DNA from: Eremophila alpestris peregrina
Taxonomy: Eukaryota > Chordata > Aves > Passeriformes > Alaudidae
Direction: 5' to 3'
Assembly: GCA_009792885.1 (NCBI GenBank)
Contig: WMCF01000203.1
Coordinates: 24,182-88,181, forward strand
DNA length: 64,000 nt
Position numbers and translations under genes: made by a program. Position 1 is the stretch's first letter, and every line of letters begins with the position of its first letter. The notes beneath the pieces are model-generated. The model was not told the origin of the DNA, ran no database searches, and worked only from the letters and a program-made list of their open reading frames with translations. This document shows, piece by piece, positions 14,892 to 25,430 of this stretch.

Positions 14892-17800
14892 CACCCACCA
14901 AAAAACACACACTTCCTTCAGGGTATAAGACCTGAAATGGAAGTAGAAGGGACATGTGACCAACCCATTTAACTAGTGCCTTATGGAAGGACACAGAAGC
15001 AGTGAGTCTTGTCTCTCTCCATAACGAAAGATAAATTAGGCCCATAGTTAGAACATAAGCCATCTCAATGTACTCATACCTGTTTCAACAGGTTCCTAAG
15101 TGGGTGTTAATATGACTACAAAACTAGAGCAATTTACATACTGTAATGCTCCTGCTTGGTGTGGCATTGCTTAACCACTGCTAAACCAGAGGACAAAGCT
15201 GTTTTCAGAAAACATCACCCAGTACCATTTATAGTTAGAAGTGCACATACTTGTATTAAAATTAACACCTGTCATCCTTAAAAGGCAGAAATAAGCACGG
15301 AATTTCCAGATGAACAAGACAAATACATTTCTCAATGAGCAGGGAACCTGGCTGATGAGCAACAGCCTCTACTCCTTTTCGACATCAGGCATTAGAACAA
15401 TATGCCATCAGTAAGATTTTCACAGAAACTTTAAATTCTTTTCTGCTACTTGAGTTGTTTCCACTATGCTCCCTCCCTCTCATCGGTACAGAAAACAATG
15501 CTTAACCCAGAATTATTTTTTCAATCAAGTTTCTGCATAGATAACATTGGACTTACAATTTTACTGAAGCTAGCTCTAATTAAAGTAGTAAGTGCACCTT
15601 TCCAATCAGTTAGTCAAAATACAGAAGGCATCAACAGTTGGAAATAAGTGACTTTTATCCACCAATGAGGATAAAACTAATTATCTGAAGGGGCTGGAAA
15701 TATAAATAACATTTTCTAATCTTCAACTGTCCTACAGTTCCAAAACAATGGACTTTTCCTTTTTCACACAGACCTAGCCAGTGACATTTTTCAACTCTGA
15801 GATGACACAGTGGCCCAACACAACATGTAAGTCTGCACCTGGTGGTCACTTCCACTGTGCAGGCCCCAAGAGTGACATTACAACACTTGTAGCAAATAAG
15901 AACTCTAAGAAGATAAACGATGTAACCTTGACACATCACTCTGAAGAATAACTGGCACAATTTGTATCCGGGCCTGGTACCAACACTGCTGGCTGAAGCT
16001 CAGTTCCACGTCACACTGTGCTCACTGCATACCTCACCAGTTTCATTAGCAGGAAAGCTGCTAACAGAACCTCCATGCAAACTTCTGAGCCACTGGTTTG
16101 AGAGCACTGGCCACAGGGTTCTTGATCATTGCTCAGAATCATGCAAGTCTCTGCAAGCACATCAGTGCTTCTCTGCTCCCAGCGTTCCCCTACCAACTGC
16201 ATTTCAGAAGATTGTTGTCTTCTTCAAGAAGCATTTGCTCTGTTTCCTCCTGAATGAGGACTGAGGTAGACTTGGAGAGGCACAGAGCTTGACTCTCTTT
16301 CCAGGTGCACATGACTGTTGGTCTGCAACCTTTGTAACACTTTCTGTATACCATACCAATGTATTTTAATTAAGAACACAAGCCTACCCAAACCTGTGCT
16401 TTACCAACACAGACTGCCTTAAACACCTCCTTGTTATAACCATGAAACAGGCAGGCTCTTTGCCCAAAATCACATTCTTCAAATGCATCTTCAGCATGTG
16501 ATTTCCATGTGTGTGCTCACAGTGTGGGTACAAATTCTTGAAATGAGGTCATTTTTGAAGTCCCTGGAGCATCAAGAAAATCAACACTGGATACCGTTGT
16601 GGTGTAACTCTGTCAAATATCACCATCCATGCTGATGGAAAAGTTCCTAAAGTTGTCTAGTTTGGGCTAAAATAAAAAAAAAACCCAAACAAAAAAAAAA
16701 AAAAAAACCCAAACCATATAATAATAGTTTTGCTCACAAGAAAATAAATGGAAAATTTGCTCTTGATCTGCTAAAGTCAGCATGAAAACCTGCAGCAGTA
16801 AAGACCAAAAATATTCACATACTTCAGTTTTGGTAGTTAATTAGCTAGTTTCACAATTCCAGGACAACTACATTTTGAACAAGAAGTACCTGAACATGAT
16901 CAACCTGTCCCTGTGTTGAAAACTATGTTTATTTAGGTGGAAAGTATTTTGTTTCACAGGATTTCTGACATACAGTGAATAATATAAACCTCCTTAAGTA
17001 ACAGTTTGTGATAGCACCTTATTCATGTGGCTGCTGTAACAGGAGAATTTGGCAAGAATCTTACAGATGGCAGAAAACACACAAGTGGTCAGAACTCTCT
17101 GACAAATGGAGTTTCAGTGATCACAGTATAACCACCAGTCAGAAGCTGGAAATGAGAGAGTGAATAATGCTATCCTGCCATTTAACTCCTACTACAAAAA
17201 TGACAAATTATGTCACGCAATTACTTACAGAATACTAAGCATTCCACTCCCAACAACAAAATCTCAAGAAAAATGTCTCCCTTTCCCTAACTAACAGATT
17301 TCCCTTCCTAATGGATTGGCCCACCCCCAGGGTCCATATTTGCATAACACATCCAATTTTTTGCCCATTTTGTCTAGCACCCAGCACTGACACAATTTAG
17401 TGTCATCATCTTTTGCCTGAGAACTTATCCTACAGAAACAAGTCTCACAAAAGGAGACTAAGGGACATCAGCACATTCCAGACAGCAGGTGTCCAATCTA
17501 AAGGAAGGTACCAACAATACTTATTTAGAATTCCACTCTTCAAAGATCACAATCACATCCCAGGGAAGGGTGGGGGGAAGAGGAGTATGGGAAGGCTTTC
17601 ACAGTGTTGTAACAATAAACATCCTGGGAAACGAGATCATCCTCAAGAGATACAACGTTCAAGATCAGTTCCTTAAAGTCCTCCAAAGCAGATAAATCTG
17701 AAATCATGCCAGTTAACACTCAGGACTTTGCTCATATCAGTATGACACACTGTCAGATACCTTTACAACCATTAAAATTACACCAGTAATAACCATAAAA

Positions 17801-20800
17801 CTATCAGGATTGTAATTTGAATTTTTCTATTGAGAAAGATGTGTTTACTATAACACATTTTGACTGCTCATTGGTCTATAACCCTCTCTCTACCAACAGC
17901 ACCATTCTTAATTTCACTTTCAACTCAAATACTTTTGAAAAATCTAACAAGCTGAAATAGAAATTTAAATCTTTATCACTTGCCCCAGAAAAAAAAAAAA
18001 AGCTCTTGTCTTCAACTTAGGTCTAAAGCAAATATCTACTGAACCTATGTGTGGCAAACAGTCAGGAAATGTAGTTACACTCATGTACCAACACCACAGC
18101 AAAATCTGCCAGGCAAAGAGGGAAGCTGATTTGCATTTGGATTTAAAAACTGAAACACCCACCCCAAGGTTTCACTCAGCCTTATACTTAGAAAGTAACT
18201 GGTGCCCACAAAGTCTGTCCTGCAATCAGTCAAGCAGGAAAAGGATGTCCAAACTGTCCACCCAGGAGAGGGCCCCTACACCTGGCCCAACAAGCATCAG
18301 GGAGGTCCTGGTCCATCCATGGAGGGTGACCAGTCCTCAAGCTCTCCTCACATCCCCTGGGCACTTTCTCAGCTGGCAGTCACATGCAGAATTTACAGGT
18401 TACAGACAAGGATAAGCCTTCCCATCCCCTCTGACAGCAAACAGTGATGACTATCTCTGTCTGCTACCACCTCCAGGATTCACCCACATCTGTTCACTGT
18501 GCTCTGCCTCCAAAGGCGACCTAGTGAAACCAACTGCAAACATGCTGGCATGGGATGACTAGCAGCCAATCCCGGCATTTTTAAAGACAAGTCATTCCAA
18601 CTTGCACGTGGTGCCTGCCACCTCTAGATGCTTCTGTTCATGATCATTCAGCCCTTCCAGTGCAATTCCCCAGAGGGGTACCAAGGAAAAGATGCAGCAC
18701 CACAGCGGAGGAAAAAGTGGTGAGAGCAAAAGGGCAGCACCATTTTCTTCCCCCCCCCAACAGTGTCTGCAGAAACCATCCAAAAGAATGTACAAAACTA
18801 TGGCTTAAAAACTTTTTCACTGCTCGTTACTGCCGACACCACAGGTATGGCATTTTTTGGACTAATCATACAATTCATTTTATTGAAAGATGAGGATTCC
18901 CATACTCCAGCAGATCATTCATACATAGAGGCAATCTCAAATATTTTTAGTGCAGTTACAAATGTAGACTTGGCAGGCATTCTCGCAGATGGTTAAGAAG
19001 AGAAAACTTGCAAGACTGTCTCAGCTGTTCATTCAGTTCACCTGAACAAGGGCATTAGAAAGCCATGGAAAAAAACCCAACAAAAACTTCTCTTCAAAAT
19101 AACTCAGTCTACCAACTCTAAACAAACCAAGGAATCACCTCAGAAGATGAAAGATCTCTCAGAGAGTTAGCAACAGCAAAGTAAACTAAATTTATCACAT
19201 CAGGAGTGTTCTCCTCTAGAAAAGTAGGTTGATATTTAAATGCCTTTCAGTAAGGTTTGTACAGATGGAGAGTTAGGAGAACAAGTACTGTCCACAGCTA
19301 AGAGGTCTCAGAACAATCTCATTATCCCCACAGGCGCTTTCAGTTCAAAGACACAAAAGGGCAAGAAATTAATGAGTAACACAGGGCAGTTTTTTCCCAG
19401 TGACTGATGTACTCTTCCTGGCAACTGAAGACAGCAGCTGAACCAAAGACAATACTGATACTCTGGCATTAAAATCTTTCCCTCTACCACTCCCCACCTC
19501 CTTAAAAGTAAATATGAGGTTCCTCTTTGCTCCCTTGTAAACACTGCCATCAACTTGTAAAAATTCCCTTAGCTGCTGATGAGGATACTACTGCATTTGC
19601 CATGTTTGCCAAAAAGATTTATCATTTGTCCTGGAGAGCTTTCAGATGAGTACCAAGCCCACAGTCAAGAGGAACACAATTACCAAACACACAGAAACCT
19701 TTTTCAAGCTAATTTTCTTAGCACTAGAAATTAAATAGGCCTAAATGCTTGGAAGCTAGAACATCACTAAAGTTATCACATCTCAAGACCAACTTGATTT
19801 CTTATAAATAAGGGTTATTAAGAAACACTCCACAGTACTCGATAGCCAAGAACTCTTAGTCACATCTATTTGCTTTGGCTATTTTGGGCTGCTCTCTTCT
19901 TACATTACACATGGTATTCCTTCAGAAAGCACATTCCAAAAAGAAAAATCCTGGTCTCTAAACAAGCAGTTGCTTCTTTCCTCCTGGCCTGCCTTTCAAT
20001 ACTATTTCCAGTGAGTCATAGAAGAAGTATCCAAAGTGAGGCAAAGATGGTGGTAACTCCACCACTGTGCTCTCCGTCCCTGGCTCCACCCACTTCTCAG
20101 AAAAATACAGTTCTGAATGTGCATTCCAAGCCACTTCCAGTCCAGACAGCCACTCCCTACCAGCTGCATGAGGTCATACCAAACAGTACTGGATCTGTAG
20201 AGAAATCTCTCCAGTCCAAACAGGAGCTGATAAAAGCCCAAATAAAGTGGTAAGAGCTAAGTAGAAGTTACTTCAACTTACAGTTAGTGGTAATAAAATA
20301 CTATCTTTCAGTACTCCTGGATTACAATCTAACACGGCACTTGCATTGTATCTGAGAGAAGCAGAAAACCAACAAAAAAAAAAAAAAACAAACCACCACA
20401 AAAAACACAAAAAAAAAATCCAAACAAGCAACCTGAAACCAGTACCCAACCCAATCTGCAAGTGGAAACACAGATGAAGGATATTGTACTAAAATACCCT
20501 GACTTCTAGATAAGGACCACAAAAATCAGGTCTCAGGCTGCTTCTACTTGAGATCAATATACCTCTACTCTTCTGTGAGCATGAGCTGCTGACAGAATAG
20601 AATATATTCTTACAGTTTTATCTGCACAGTCACAGCTTTTCTGTCAGACTACTGTGATTTGGATATAGGGAAAAAAAATCAAAGCTATCCAAACAAACAA
20701 AAAAGAGAACACAAAAAAGCAAACTTGAAGTATTAAACAACACTTATTAATAAAGTCATTTTTTCTTCAAGAATGAGGCATCTGGTCCACACATAGTAGA

Positions 20801-23800
20801 GGAATCCCTCTATTCACAATCTTTATTTTAACTCCAAATTTCATTTCAGTCTTTCAAAATCTTGAGCAACTTAGTTACACTCTGCTTCCCTTTCTCCAAC
20901 TAGCAAGAATTAATTCCTGTTTCACAAGACAGTTGCACATTATTAACTGAAATAAAAAACTACTAAATAACAATAGAATAACAGTGACAGTGAAAAAAAC
21001 CAACCGAACAACATGCTGCAGTACCATTAAACAAGTACAAATTACCCCTCTAATAATGCTTCTGATGTATGTTCATAAGCAGACAGTCCTGCAAAAAGCT
21101 ATAAATTACCATAAATTGAGTACAGAAATACTCAAAGTTACTGCACATGGGCTATCACATCAGACAGTTCAGAAATTCAAGATTTTCTAAATTTTTTATT
21201 TCAGTACAAGATTAGGTGCTAGCCAATTTTCATCTTACTTTCTTCTAACACTTAAAAAAAAAAAACCTCTTTGCTTCTAGATTCCATATCGGTTGCGCAG
21301 TTAAAGGGATAGAAAGTCCCTGACAATGCTGATACAATGCAAATCAGCATGTTGTTAATCACATGATTTCAGGTGCCTTTACATTGTAGAAAAATAATTA
21401 ATACAAACTACAGTGTTTGAATGCAATATTATACTGTAATAATATAACACGATGAGGGGGAAGAGGAGAGGAGTCACCAAGTGTTGCTCTTCAGCTGCCT
21501 CCCACCCTGCCTTGGTTGTCATCAACTTTACCATGTTCACCCTTTCAGTTTCTGAGTGACACCAGCTACCTTCCTCTGCTCTTAGGTCCTCCTCTTCTCC
21601 TTAGAGATATAACTTCCCATCTGACATTCTTTCACCATGAAGAAAGATTATTAGCCCTCTCACAGCTCCCAGGGACTGTAATCAATAGCACAAGCAAAAT
21701 GCCACAGTATCCAATTCAGATGCTACACCTCAGTGACACTACTGGCAAAGAAGTCAAATACAGAAAATCTCAGATCAAGGGCATTAATTTCAAACACACT
21801 GATCTCTTATAGTTCTTGTTTAATCGTTTCTGTTAAATAAACTCCTTACCAACAAAGCAGCCAAGACTTCTAGACTGTACTAGTAGTAATAAATAAAACT
21901 TAAAGGGCAATTTACAAAATAACTTCTCAGGAAGGAAATAAATTTCTGGAAGCAGAGAGTGAACTCAAGCCTTTGCTCTCCCTTGTAATCTTAATTATTA
22001 AACTCAGAAGTCTGCTCCCCTCCTGGTCATTTAATCTTTAACTCTTACATTAAGTGATATGGCCTTAACTAAAGGAATCAGGAACTCCCACTCACATACA
22101 CATGAACAGCCTGTATGGCACTAAGCAAACATGGGTTATGGGTTCCATAAGGGTTGAGGCTCTCCAAGCAGACCTTCCACTTGAAAAGATGCATCCAAAT
22201 TATTCCCCGTACCAAAGCATCAGCAGCTGCAAGATCATTTATTCTCACCTCTTTGCTTCCTCCAGATGACAAAGGTATTCATAGGCTACGTTCTGGCGTC
22301 GTCTCTCATCCATTTCCTCTGCTGTTAATCTCTCGTTATCCAAGACAGCTGAAAACAAAACACGGCTCTCAGATGACTGAAGATCAAATGTAACAGAACA
22401 GGCACATCAAAAATCAGATCCAACCTTTCCCACAGAAACTCATCACAGTTTTTATTCAGAAAACTAAGGATCTGATGACTCTTTACTAGCAATAGAAGAC
22501 GCTCTATTTCCTTATCCCTATAACATGAATTTGCCAGCTTCCTTCTTCCTGATTTCTCAAACAGACTGCATCCCTCTTACAATTTATTAGGAACAATCTT
22601 TTATTTTCTTTTAGCTTTATCTTCATCTTCCTCAAAAGCACATCAGTGACCACTTGTCTCCTCACCTATGCTATGATTTTGATAGCAAAAGATTAAGGAA
22701 GGACACAAATACATATTCACATCATATAATCCCTTCTGTATCTTTATAGTCCACCTCTAAAACAAGGTGGAAATGCTATTCACACCCCCTTTATGGAAAG
22801 GAATCATTCAGATTCACAACCTGCATGCCATCTTTGGATCACGCTGGAGACCTACATAGGGGTAATATGCCTCAATCTTCCAGATTCTGAGTGTTCAAAG
22901 CCTCAGTGAAAAAGTCGTCTCTTCCTATACTTACAGCTAAATACATCTCATGTCAAAAAAAGAAGAAAAACCCACAGCTTTTTTAGGTTTTATGGGCCAA
23001 TCGGACAAATAGGAAATGCCTCATACTGTTATTAAGCAAAGGTTAGCTTATACCTAAAATGCCTTCAACAATCTACTGTGTGCTTGTGAGACCCCAGTAG
23101 GAACACTGCACCCAGGTCTGGCATCCTCAGCACAAAACCTGCTAGAGCACGTCCACAGGAGGGAAACGAAGATGCTCCGGGGGCTGGAGCACCCCTCCCT
23201 CAAAGGCAGGCTGGAACAGCTGGGATTGTTCAGCCTGGAGAAGGCTCCAGGGACACTTCATTGTGGCCTTCAAGTACTTTAAAAGTGGCTTATAAAATGA
23301 AGAGGGAGATACTGATGGGACAAGGGGGAACACTTTTAAACTACAAATGGTGAGATTTAGACCAGATGGCAGGGAAAAATTCTTGAACCAAGAAGACAGT
23401 GAGGCATTGGCGTGAGCTGCCCAGAGAAGCTGTAGCAGCCCCACCCCTGGAAGTGTTACAGGTCAGGTCGGACCGACTGCCGCTTACAACGTCGCCCTTC
23501 TACAGCACCACGTTTTCCTCCGTGATGATTTTTGACGCGGTATCATAGCACAGGCGAGCCCGCGCGTCGGACGCCAAGATCCCAAACCTCCCCCTCCGCA
23601 GCACCCCGATGCCAAGGCAGCGAAGGCGTCGGGCGGTAGCGGGGCCCGGCCCGGCCGTTCGGGCGTGGCCGCCAAAAGCGGCGGGAAGGCGGAAGGCAGG
23701 GCCGCCCCCGCCCCGCCCGCGGCGGACATCTTGGGCGAGGCGCGGGGCCCACCCGCGGCAGACGACGGCGCACAGCCGGGGGACGCTCCGTCGCTGCCCG

Positions 23801-24146
23801 CCCACCGCCTTCTCCCAGCACTTATGTCCAGCACTCAGGAGGACCGTCGAGCTTCGACGAGCTCCCGCGCGGCACGGCGCCCGCCTGGCAGGAGGCGCGG
23901 CCGGCCGGGGCCCGCGAGGGGAGCCGGCGGGGCGAACCGCGCCCGCGGGGCGGTCCCGGAGCCCGGACCCCGCCGTTCCCCCCATGCCTGCGGCGGCCCT
24001 GCTTCCCCTCCCAGCGCTGCACCCTAGAGGGCACGGGCAGCTCGGGCTGGGCGTCGCTTGGCAGCCACGCGGATTCCCGGACCCCGGTACTCACAGCCAT
24101 AGTGGGGCCGGGACACGGCCAGCCCGTCCACGTCCTCCGCCGCCAT
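1438..24146 (-). CDS. IQGAP1: IQGAP1, 5' part of the gene (coding exons 1-15, truncated by window edge)
   Basis: IQGAP1 is a cytoplasmic and cortical scaffold that binds F-actin, Cdc42/Rac1, calmodulin and MAP-kinase components. Fifteen coding exons are joined in phase: 24146-24095, 22348-22249, 13074-12918, 12580-12503, 10861-10785, 9445-9378, 8315-8202, 7809-7631, 6994-6904, 6510-6347, 5304-5220, 4151-3988, 3618-3458, 2944-2820 and 1601-1438. They total 1779 nt, or 593 codons. Residues about 43-158 form the actin-binding calponin-homology domain (exons 2-6). Residues about 216-593 carry the IQGAP-specific repeats, seen as a recurring IN-A--GD-T pattern. The frame is open throughout and residue identity to mammalian IQGAP1 (recalled) is high. 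The N-terminus reads MAAEDVDGLAVSRPHYG and is one residue shorter than the human one. The WW, IQ, GAP-related and C-terminal domains lie beyond position 1. IQGAP2 and IQGAP3 fit less well. Confidence 0.96.
1602..2819 (-). other. IQGAP1 intron 14
   Basis: 1.2 kb intron with a short CA/A-rich simple repeat near 1845-1920. Nothing else was recognised. Confidence 0.75.
1843..1920. repeat. CA/A-rich simple repeat
   Basis: A short ACAC microsatellite (about 1849-1863) followed by an imperfect A/C-rich tract, within IQGAP1 intron 14. Confidence 0.8.
2820..2944 (-). CDS. IQGAP1: IQGAP1 exon 14
   Basis: 125 nt, phase 2 to 1, encoding NEFITWNDIQSCVDHVNKVV after a YIDDLVKLKAE segment. The acceptor is GTGACAG and the donor GTAAGT. 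Confidence 0.95.
3458..3618 (-). CDS. IQGAP1: IQGAP1 exon 13 (repeat unit)
   Basis: 161 nt, phase 0 to 2. It encodes SVALINRALDSGDMNTVWKQ and the following SSPVTGLTNIEDEN. The acceptor is ATGCAG and the donor GTGAGT. Confidence 0.95.
3988..4151 (-). CDS. IQGAP1: IQGAP1 exon 12 (repeat unit)
   Basis: 164 nt, phase 1 to 0. The repeat reads LAAVARINLAIRMGDAEKTV, followed by EAQLPEVYAFAADLYQREL. The acceptor is TTTCTAG and the donor GTAAGT. Confidence 0.95.
4152..5219 (-). other. IQGAP1 intron 11
   Basis: 1.1 kb of AT-rich intron. A phrase of about 40 bases near 4220-4265 (TTTTATTTTACTCAAATA and following) recurs at about 5476-5530 in the neighbouring intron, suggesting a shared dispersed element. 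No family was recognised. Confidence 0.6.
5220..5304 (-). CDS. IQGAP1: IQGAP1 exon 11 (linker)
   Basis: 85 nt, phase 0 to 1, encoding GPLQKEELQLGVNAANRAAQ and YQQ. The acceptor is CTTTAG and the donor GTAAGG. Confidence 0.94.
5846..5958 (-). mobile_element. CR1 LINE 3'-end fragment, antisense to the window
   Basis: Matches the reverse complement of the CR1 3' tail: an AAATCATTGAAGTTG-type start, then GTCCAACC and ACTAAACCATGTCCCTAAG, all typical CR1 phrases. It lies in IQGAP1 intron 10, so its sense strand is the same as the gene. 5'-truncated. Confidence 0.85.
6347..6510 (-). CDS. IQGAP1: IQGAP1 exon 10 (repeat unit)
   Basis: 164 nt, phase 1 to 0. Encodes a repeat with KIDLALGQGDALALYEAL, then the conserved CDWYLKQFLSDRQQKQE. 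The acceptor is TTGCTAG and the donor GTATGG. Confidence 0.95.
6904..6994 (-). CDS. IQGAP1: IQGAP1 exon 9 (linker)
   Basis: 91 nt, phase 0 to 1, encoding RDVYEELLTQAEIQGNINKV. The first eight residues (IASESLDI) differ from the human sequence, so the exon start is locally variable. The donor is GTAAGT. Confidence 0.94.
7631..7809 (-). CDS. IQGAP1: IQGAP1 exon 8 (repeat unit)
   Basis: 179 nt, entering in phase 1 and leaving in phase 0. It carries a first repeat-like unit (AAVIAINEAIDRQVPADT) and ends NAKNR. The donor is GTAGCT; the G run allows a one-base ambiguity that phase resolves. Confidence 0.95.
8202..8315 (-). CDS. IQGAP1: IQGAP1 exon 7
   Basis: 114 nt, residues about 178-215 (EKYGIQMPAFSKIGGILAN, then ELSVDEAA). 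It links the CH domain to the repeat region. The acceptor is TTTCAG and the donor GTAAGG. Confidence 0.96.
9378..9445 (-). CDS. IQGAP1: IQGAP1 exon 6
   Basis: 68 nt encoding LYLFKLGLAPQIQDLYGKV, the last helix of the CH domain. The acceptor is TTCTAG and the donor GTAAAA. Confidence 0.96.
9622..10185 (-). mobile_element. CR1 LINE fragment, antisense, diverged
   Basis: Contains the antisense CR1 phrases CCCAGAACTGGACACAGG and CTCTCCAGCATGACTGTGTC. The upstream half from about 9625 is more diverged. It lies in IQGAP1 intron 5. The ends are approximate. Confidence 0.75.
10322..10512 (-). mobile_element. CR1 LINE 3'-end fragment, antisense
   Basis: Shows the classic reverse-complement CR1 tail (GGGTTGGAAGGGTCCTTAAA, CACCTTCCACTATCCCAGG, CTTGAACACTTCCAGGGATG). 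It is a second insertion next to the preceding fragment. Confidence 0.9.
10785..10861 (-). CDS. IQGAP1: IQGAP1 exon 5
   Basis: 77 nt encoding IFYPETTDIYDRKNMPRC and the following YCIHAL of the CH domain. The acceptor is CTGTAG and the donor GTAAGG. Confidence 0.96.
12503..12580 (-). CDS. IQGAP1: IQGAP1 exon 4
   Basis: 78 nt, exactly 26 codons in phase 0-0. It encodes the CH-domain segment HFRHTDNVIQWLNAM. The acceptor is TTTCAG and the donor GTAACT. Confidence 0.96.
12918..13074 (-). CDS. IQGAP1: IQGAP1 exon 3
   Basis: 157 nt, residues 51-103, ending in phase 0 at donor GTGAGT. This is the core of the calponin-homology domain (WMEACL, TTELEEGLRNGVYLAKLGNF, YDREQTRYK). Confidence 0.96.
13075..22248 (-). 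other. IQGAP1 intron 2 (9.2 kb)
   Basis: The longest intron here. Apart from an antisense CR1 fragment near 13540-13900 and short A-rich runs (for example near 14860, 16670, 17990 and 20375) I recognise nothing in it. No conserved exon, RNA gene or structured repeat array was seen. Confidence 0.75.
13537..13900 (-). mobile_element. CR1 LINE fragment, antisense
   Basis: Begins ACAGAATTACAGAATTG, then CCAACCCCCTGCCATGAGCA and GGCAGGCTGCTCCAGG, and continues into the CCTAATATTTAATCTAAACC phrase of the CR1 3' region. It lies in IQGAP1 intron 2. Confidence 0.88.
22249..22348 (-). CDS. IQGAP1: IQGAP1 exon 2
   Basis: 100 nt between a TTTTCAG acceptor and a GTGAGA donor. It encodes the run SVLDNERLTAEEMDERRRQ and the start of the calponin-homology domain (YEYLCHLEEAK). 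It is essentially identical to mammalian IQGAP1. Confidence 0.96.
22349..24094 (-). other. IQGAP1 intron 1
   Basis: 1.7 kb intron. It holds a sense-orientation CR1 fragment (about 23062-23465) and then passes abruptly into the CpG island at about 23500. Confidence 0.85.
23062..23465 (+). mobile_element. CR1 LINE fragment, sense
   Basis: Shows CR1 plus-strand phrases: CAGCCTGGAGAAGGCTCCAG, GTGGCCTTCAAGTACTTTAA, GATGGGACAAGGGGGAAC and GAGCTGCCCAGAGAAGCTGT. It ends inside the start of the IQGAP1 CpG island. Confidence 0.9.
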
Positions 24147-24440
24147 GGCGCTGCGCTGGGCCGGGGCTAGCGGGAGCTGGGCGCGGCTGTTCCTCTTCCT
24201 GCCGCACCGGGTGTGGCGGGGGAGGAGTCGCCCCTCTCGCTCCCTGTGCCCGCCCCGGCCGCGCCCTGGCCGCCCCCGCCACCTTCGGCCGCCGCTGCAG
24301 AGAAATGTCGAGTTGCGCAGCTCCCCTCCGGCCGGACCCAGCCCCCGGTCTAGCTCGGCCAGTCCCGTAGACCTGAAGGACTCGGCTCGGCCGCCCTGTC
24401 TCTGCCCGGGGTCCCTTCCATCGAAACAGCTCTTCTGACC
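23500..24440 (-). promoter_or_regulatory. CpG island and presumed promoter of IQGAP1
   Basis: A sharp change to GC- and CpG-rich DNA spans IQGAP1 exon 1 and both flanks. No TATA box is apparent near the start codon, as is usual for a housekeeping CpG-island promoter. The transcription start (5'UTR above 24146) cannot be fixed from sequence. Confidence 0.8.
24095..24146 (-). CDS. IQGAP1: IQGAP1 exon 1 (start codon)
   Basis: Start codon ATG at 24146-24144, followed by 17 codons ending in RPHYG and the first base of a Ser codon, then donor GTGAGT. The exon lies in a CpG island. The start was chosen because the peptide lines up with the conserved vertebrate IQGAP1 N-terminus. Confidence 0.95.
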
Positions 24441-24744
24441 AAACCGTGGTAACTCCCCTGAAACGCCAGCCACAAGTTGAAGCAGGGTCCGCAAAACAAT
24501 AGCAACATCCAGCAGCACTGCCACAGGACAATCACGCCCTGAAACTTTCCTTCCCCTCGGCATATACTACTGTTGCTTTGCCTAGTTCTTGTTCAAGGGT
24601 CAGAGCACTGACAATGCCAGCCACCATGTGTCCATTTTAATTAGTCCCATGAATTTCACTGCCAGGGCATAAATTTACCACCGAAGCCCAAATTAAGTAA
24701 TTTGGAAGACCAATAGCCTCTGTTAGGAAAAGCATCACCAGCAG

Positions 24745-25142
24745 GTAAAGGAGTCAATCATTTTCATCTTCCCAGAAGTGGATTCAGTTTCAGCTTCCCC
24801 GTACAAGGAAGACACAGACATAGTGGAACAAGTATGGTGACATTGATTAAGGGCTTGGACATATGAGGAGATCATGAGAGAACATGCCAAGAAGCAGTTG
24901 GCAATGGACTGAAAAACATAAAAGTCCCACTTCAACAAAATAAGAAATATTTGTATTCTAAAGGTAATCCAACACTGGAACAAGTTACCTGGAGAAGTTG
25001 TGGAGTCTCTGCCCTTGGAGACAGTTCAAGCCTAACTGGGCATAGTCCTGGGCAAACGCACTCGAGTTCACCTGGCATTGAAGAAACAAAGTTGGACTAG
25101 AGATTTCCAGAGGTCACTTCCAAACCCATTGATTCCATGAGC
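24745..25142 (+). mobile_element. CR1 LINE fragment, sense, 3' end
   Basis: The tail (about 24970-25142) carries GGAACAAGTTACCTGGAGAA, GTTGTGGAGTCTC, TTGGACTAGAGATTTCCAGA and the terminal GATTCCATGA, all CR1 3'-end phrases. The region before 24970 is more diverged and its start is approximate. Confidence 0.8.
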
Positions 25143-25204
25143 CCATCAAAAAAAATATATTTACTTACTATATATACATAGACAACACGCACGAGGACAA
25201 GAAG

Positions 25205-25430
25205 ACACAGTCTTAAGCTGTGCCAGGGCAGGTTTAGGTTGGACATTAGGAAGAATTTCTTCACAGGAAGGGTGATTAGATATTGGAGTGGGCTGCCCAT
25301 GAATGTGGTGGAGGCTTCATCCCTGGAAGTGTTTAAGGAAAGACTGGACGTGGCACTTAGTGCTTCAGTGCAGTTGACAAGGTGGTGTTCAGTCATTGGT
25401 TGGACTCAACAATCTTAGACAACCTAATTG
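25205..25430 (+). mobile_element. CR1 LINE 3'-end fragment, sense
   Basis: Contains TTTAGGTTGGACATTAGGAA, AATTTCTTCACAGGAAGGG, GGGCTGCCCATGAATGTGGT and GGTTGGACTCAACAATCTTA. It is a different CR1 subfamily from the adjacent copy. Confidence 0.9.

Noticed and set aside
23484..24563. Several open frames of 90-253 codons on both strands around IQGAP1 exon 1
   Set aside because: They are CpG-island composition effects. Only the 52 nt matching the conserved IQGAP1 N-terminus is supported.
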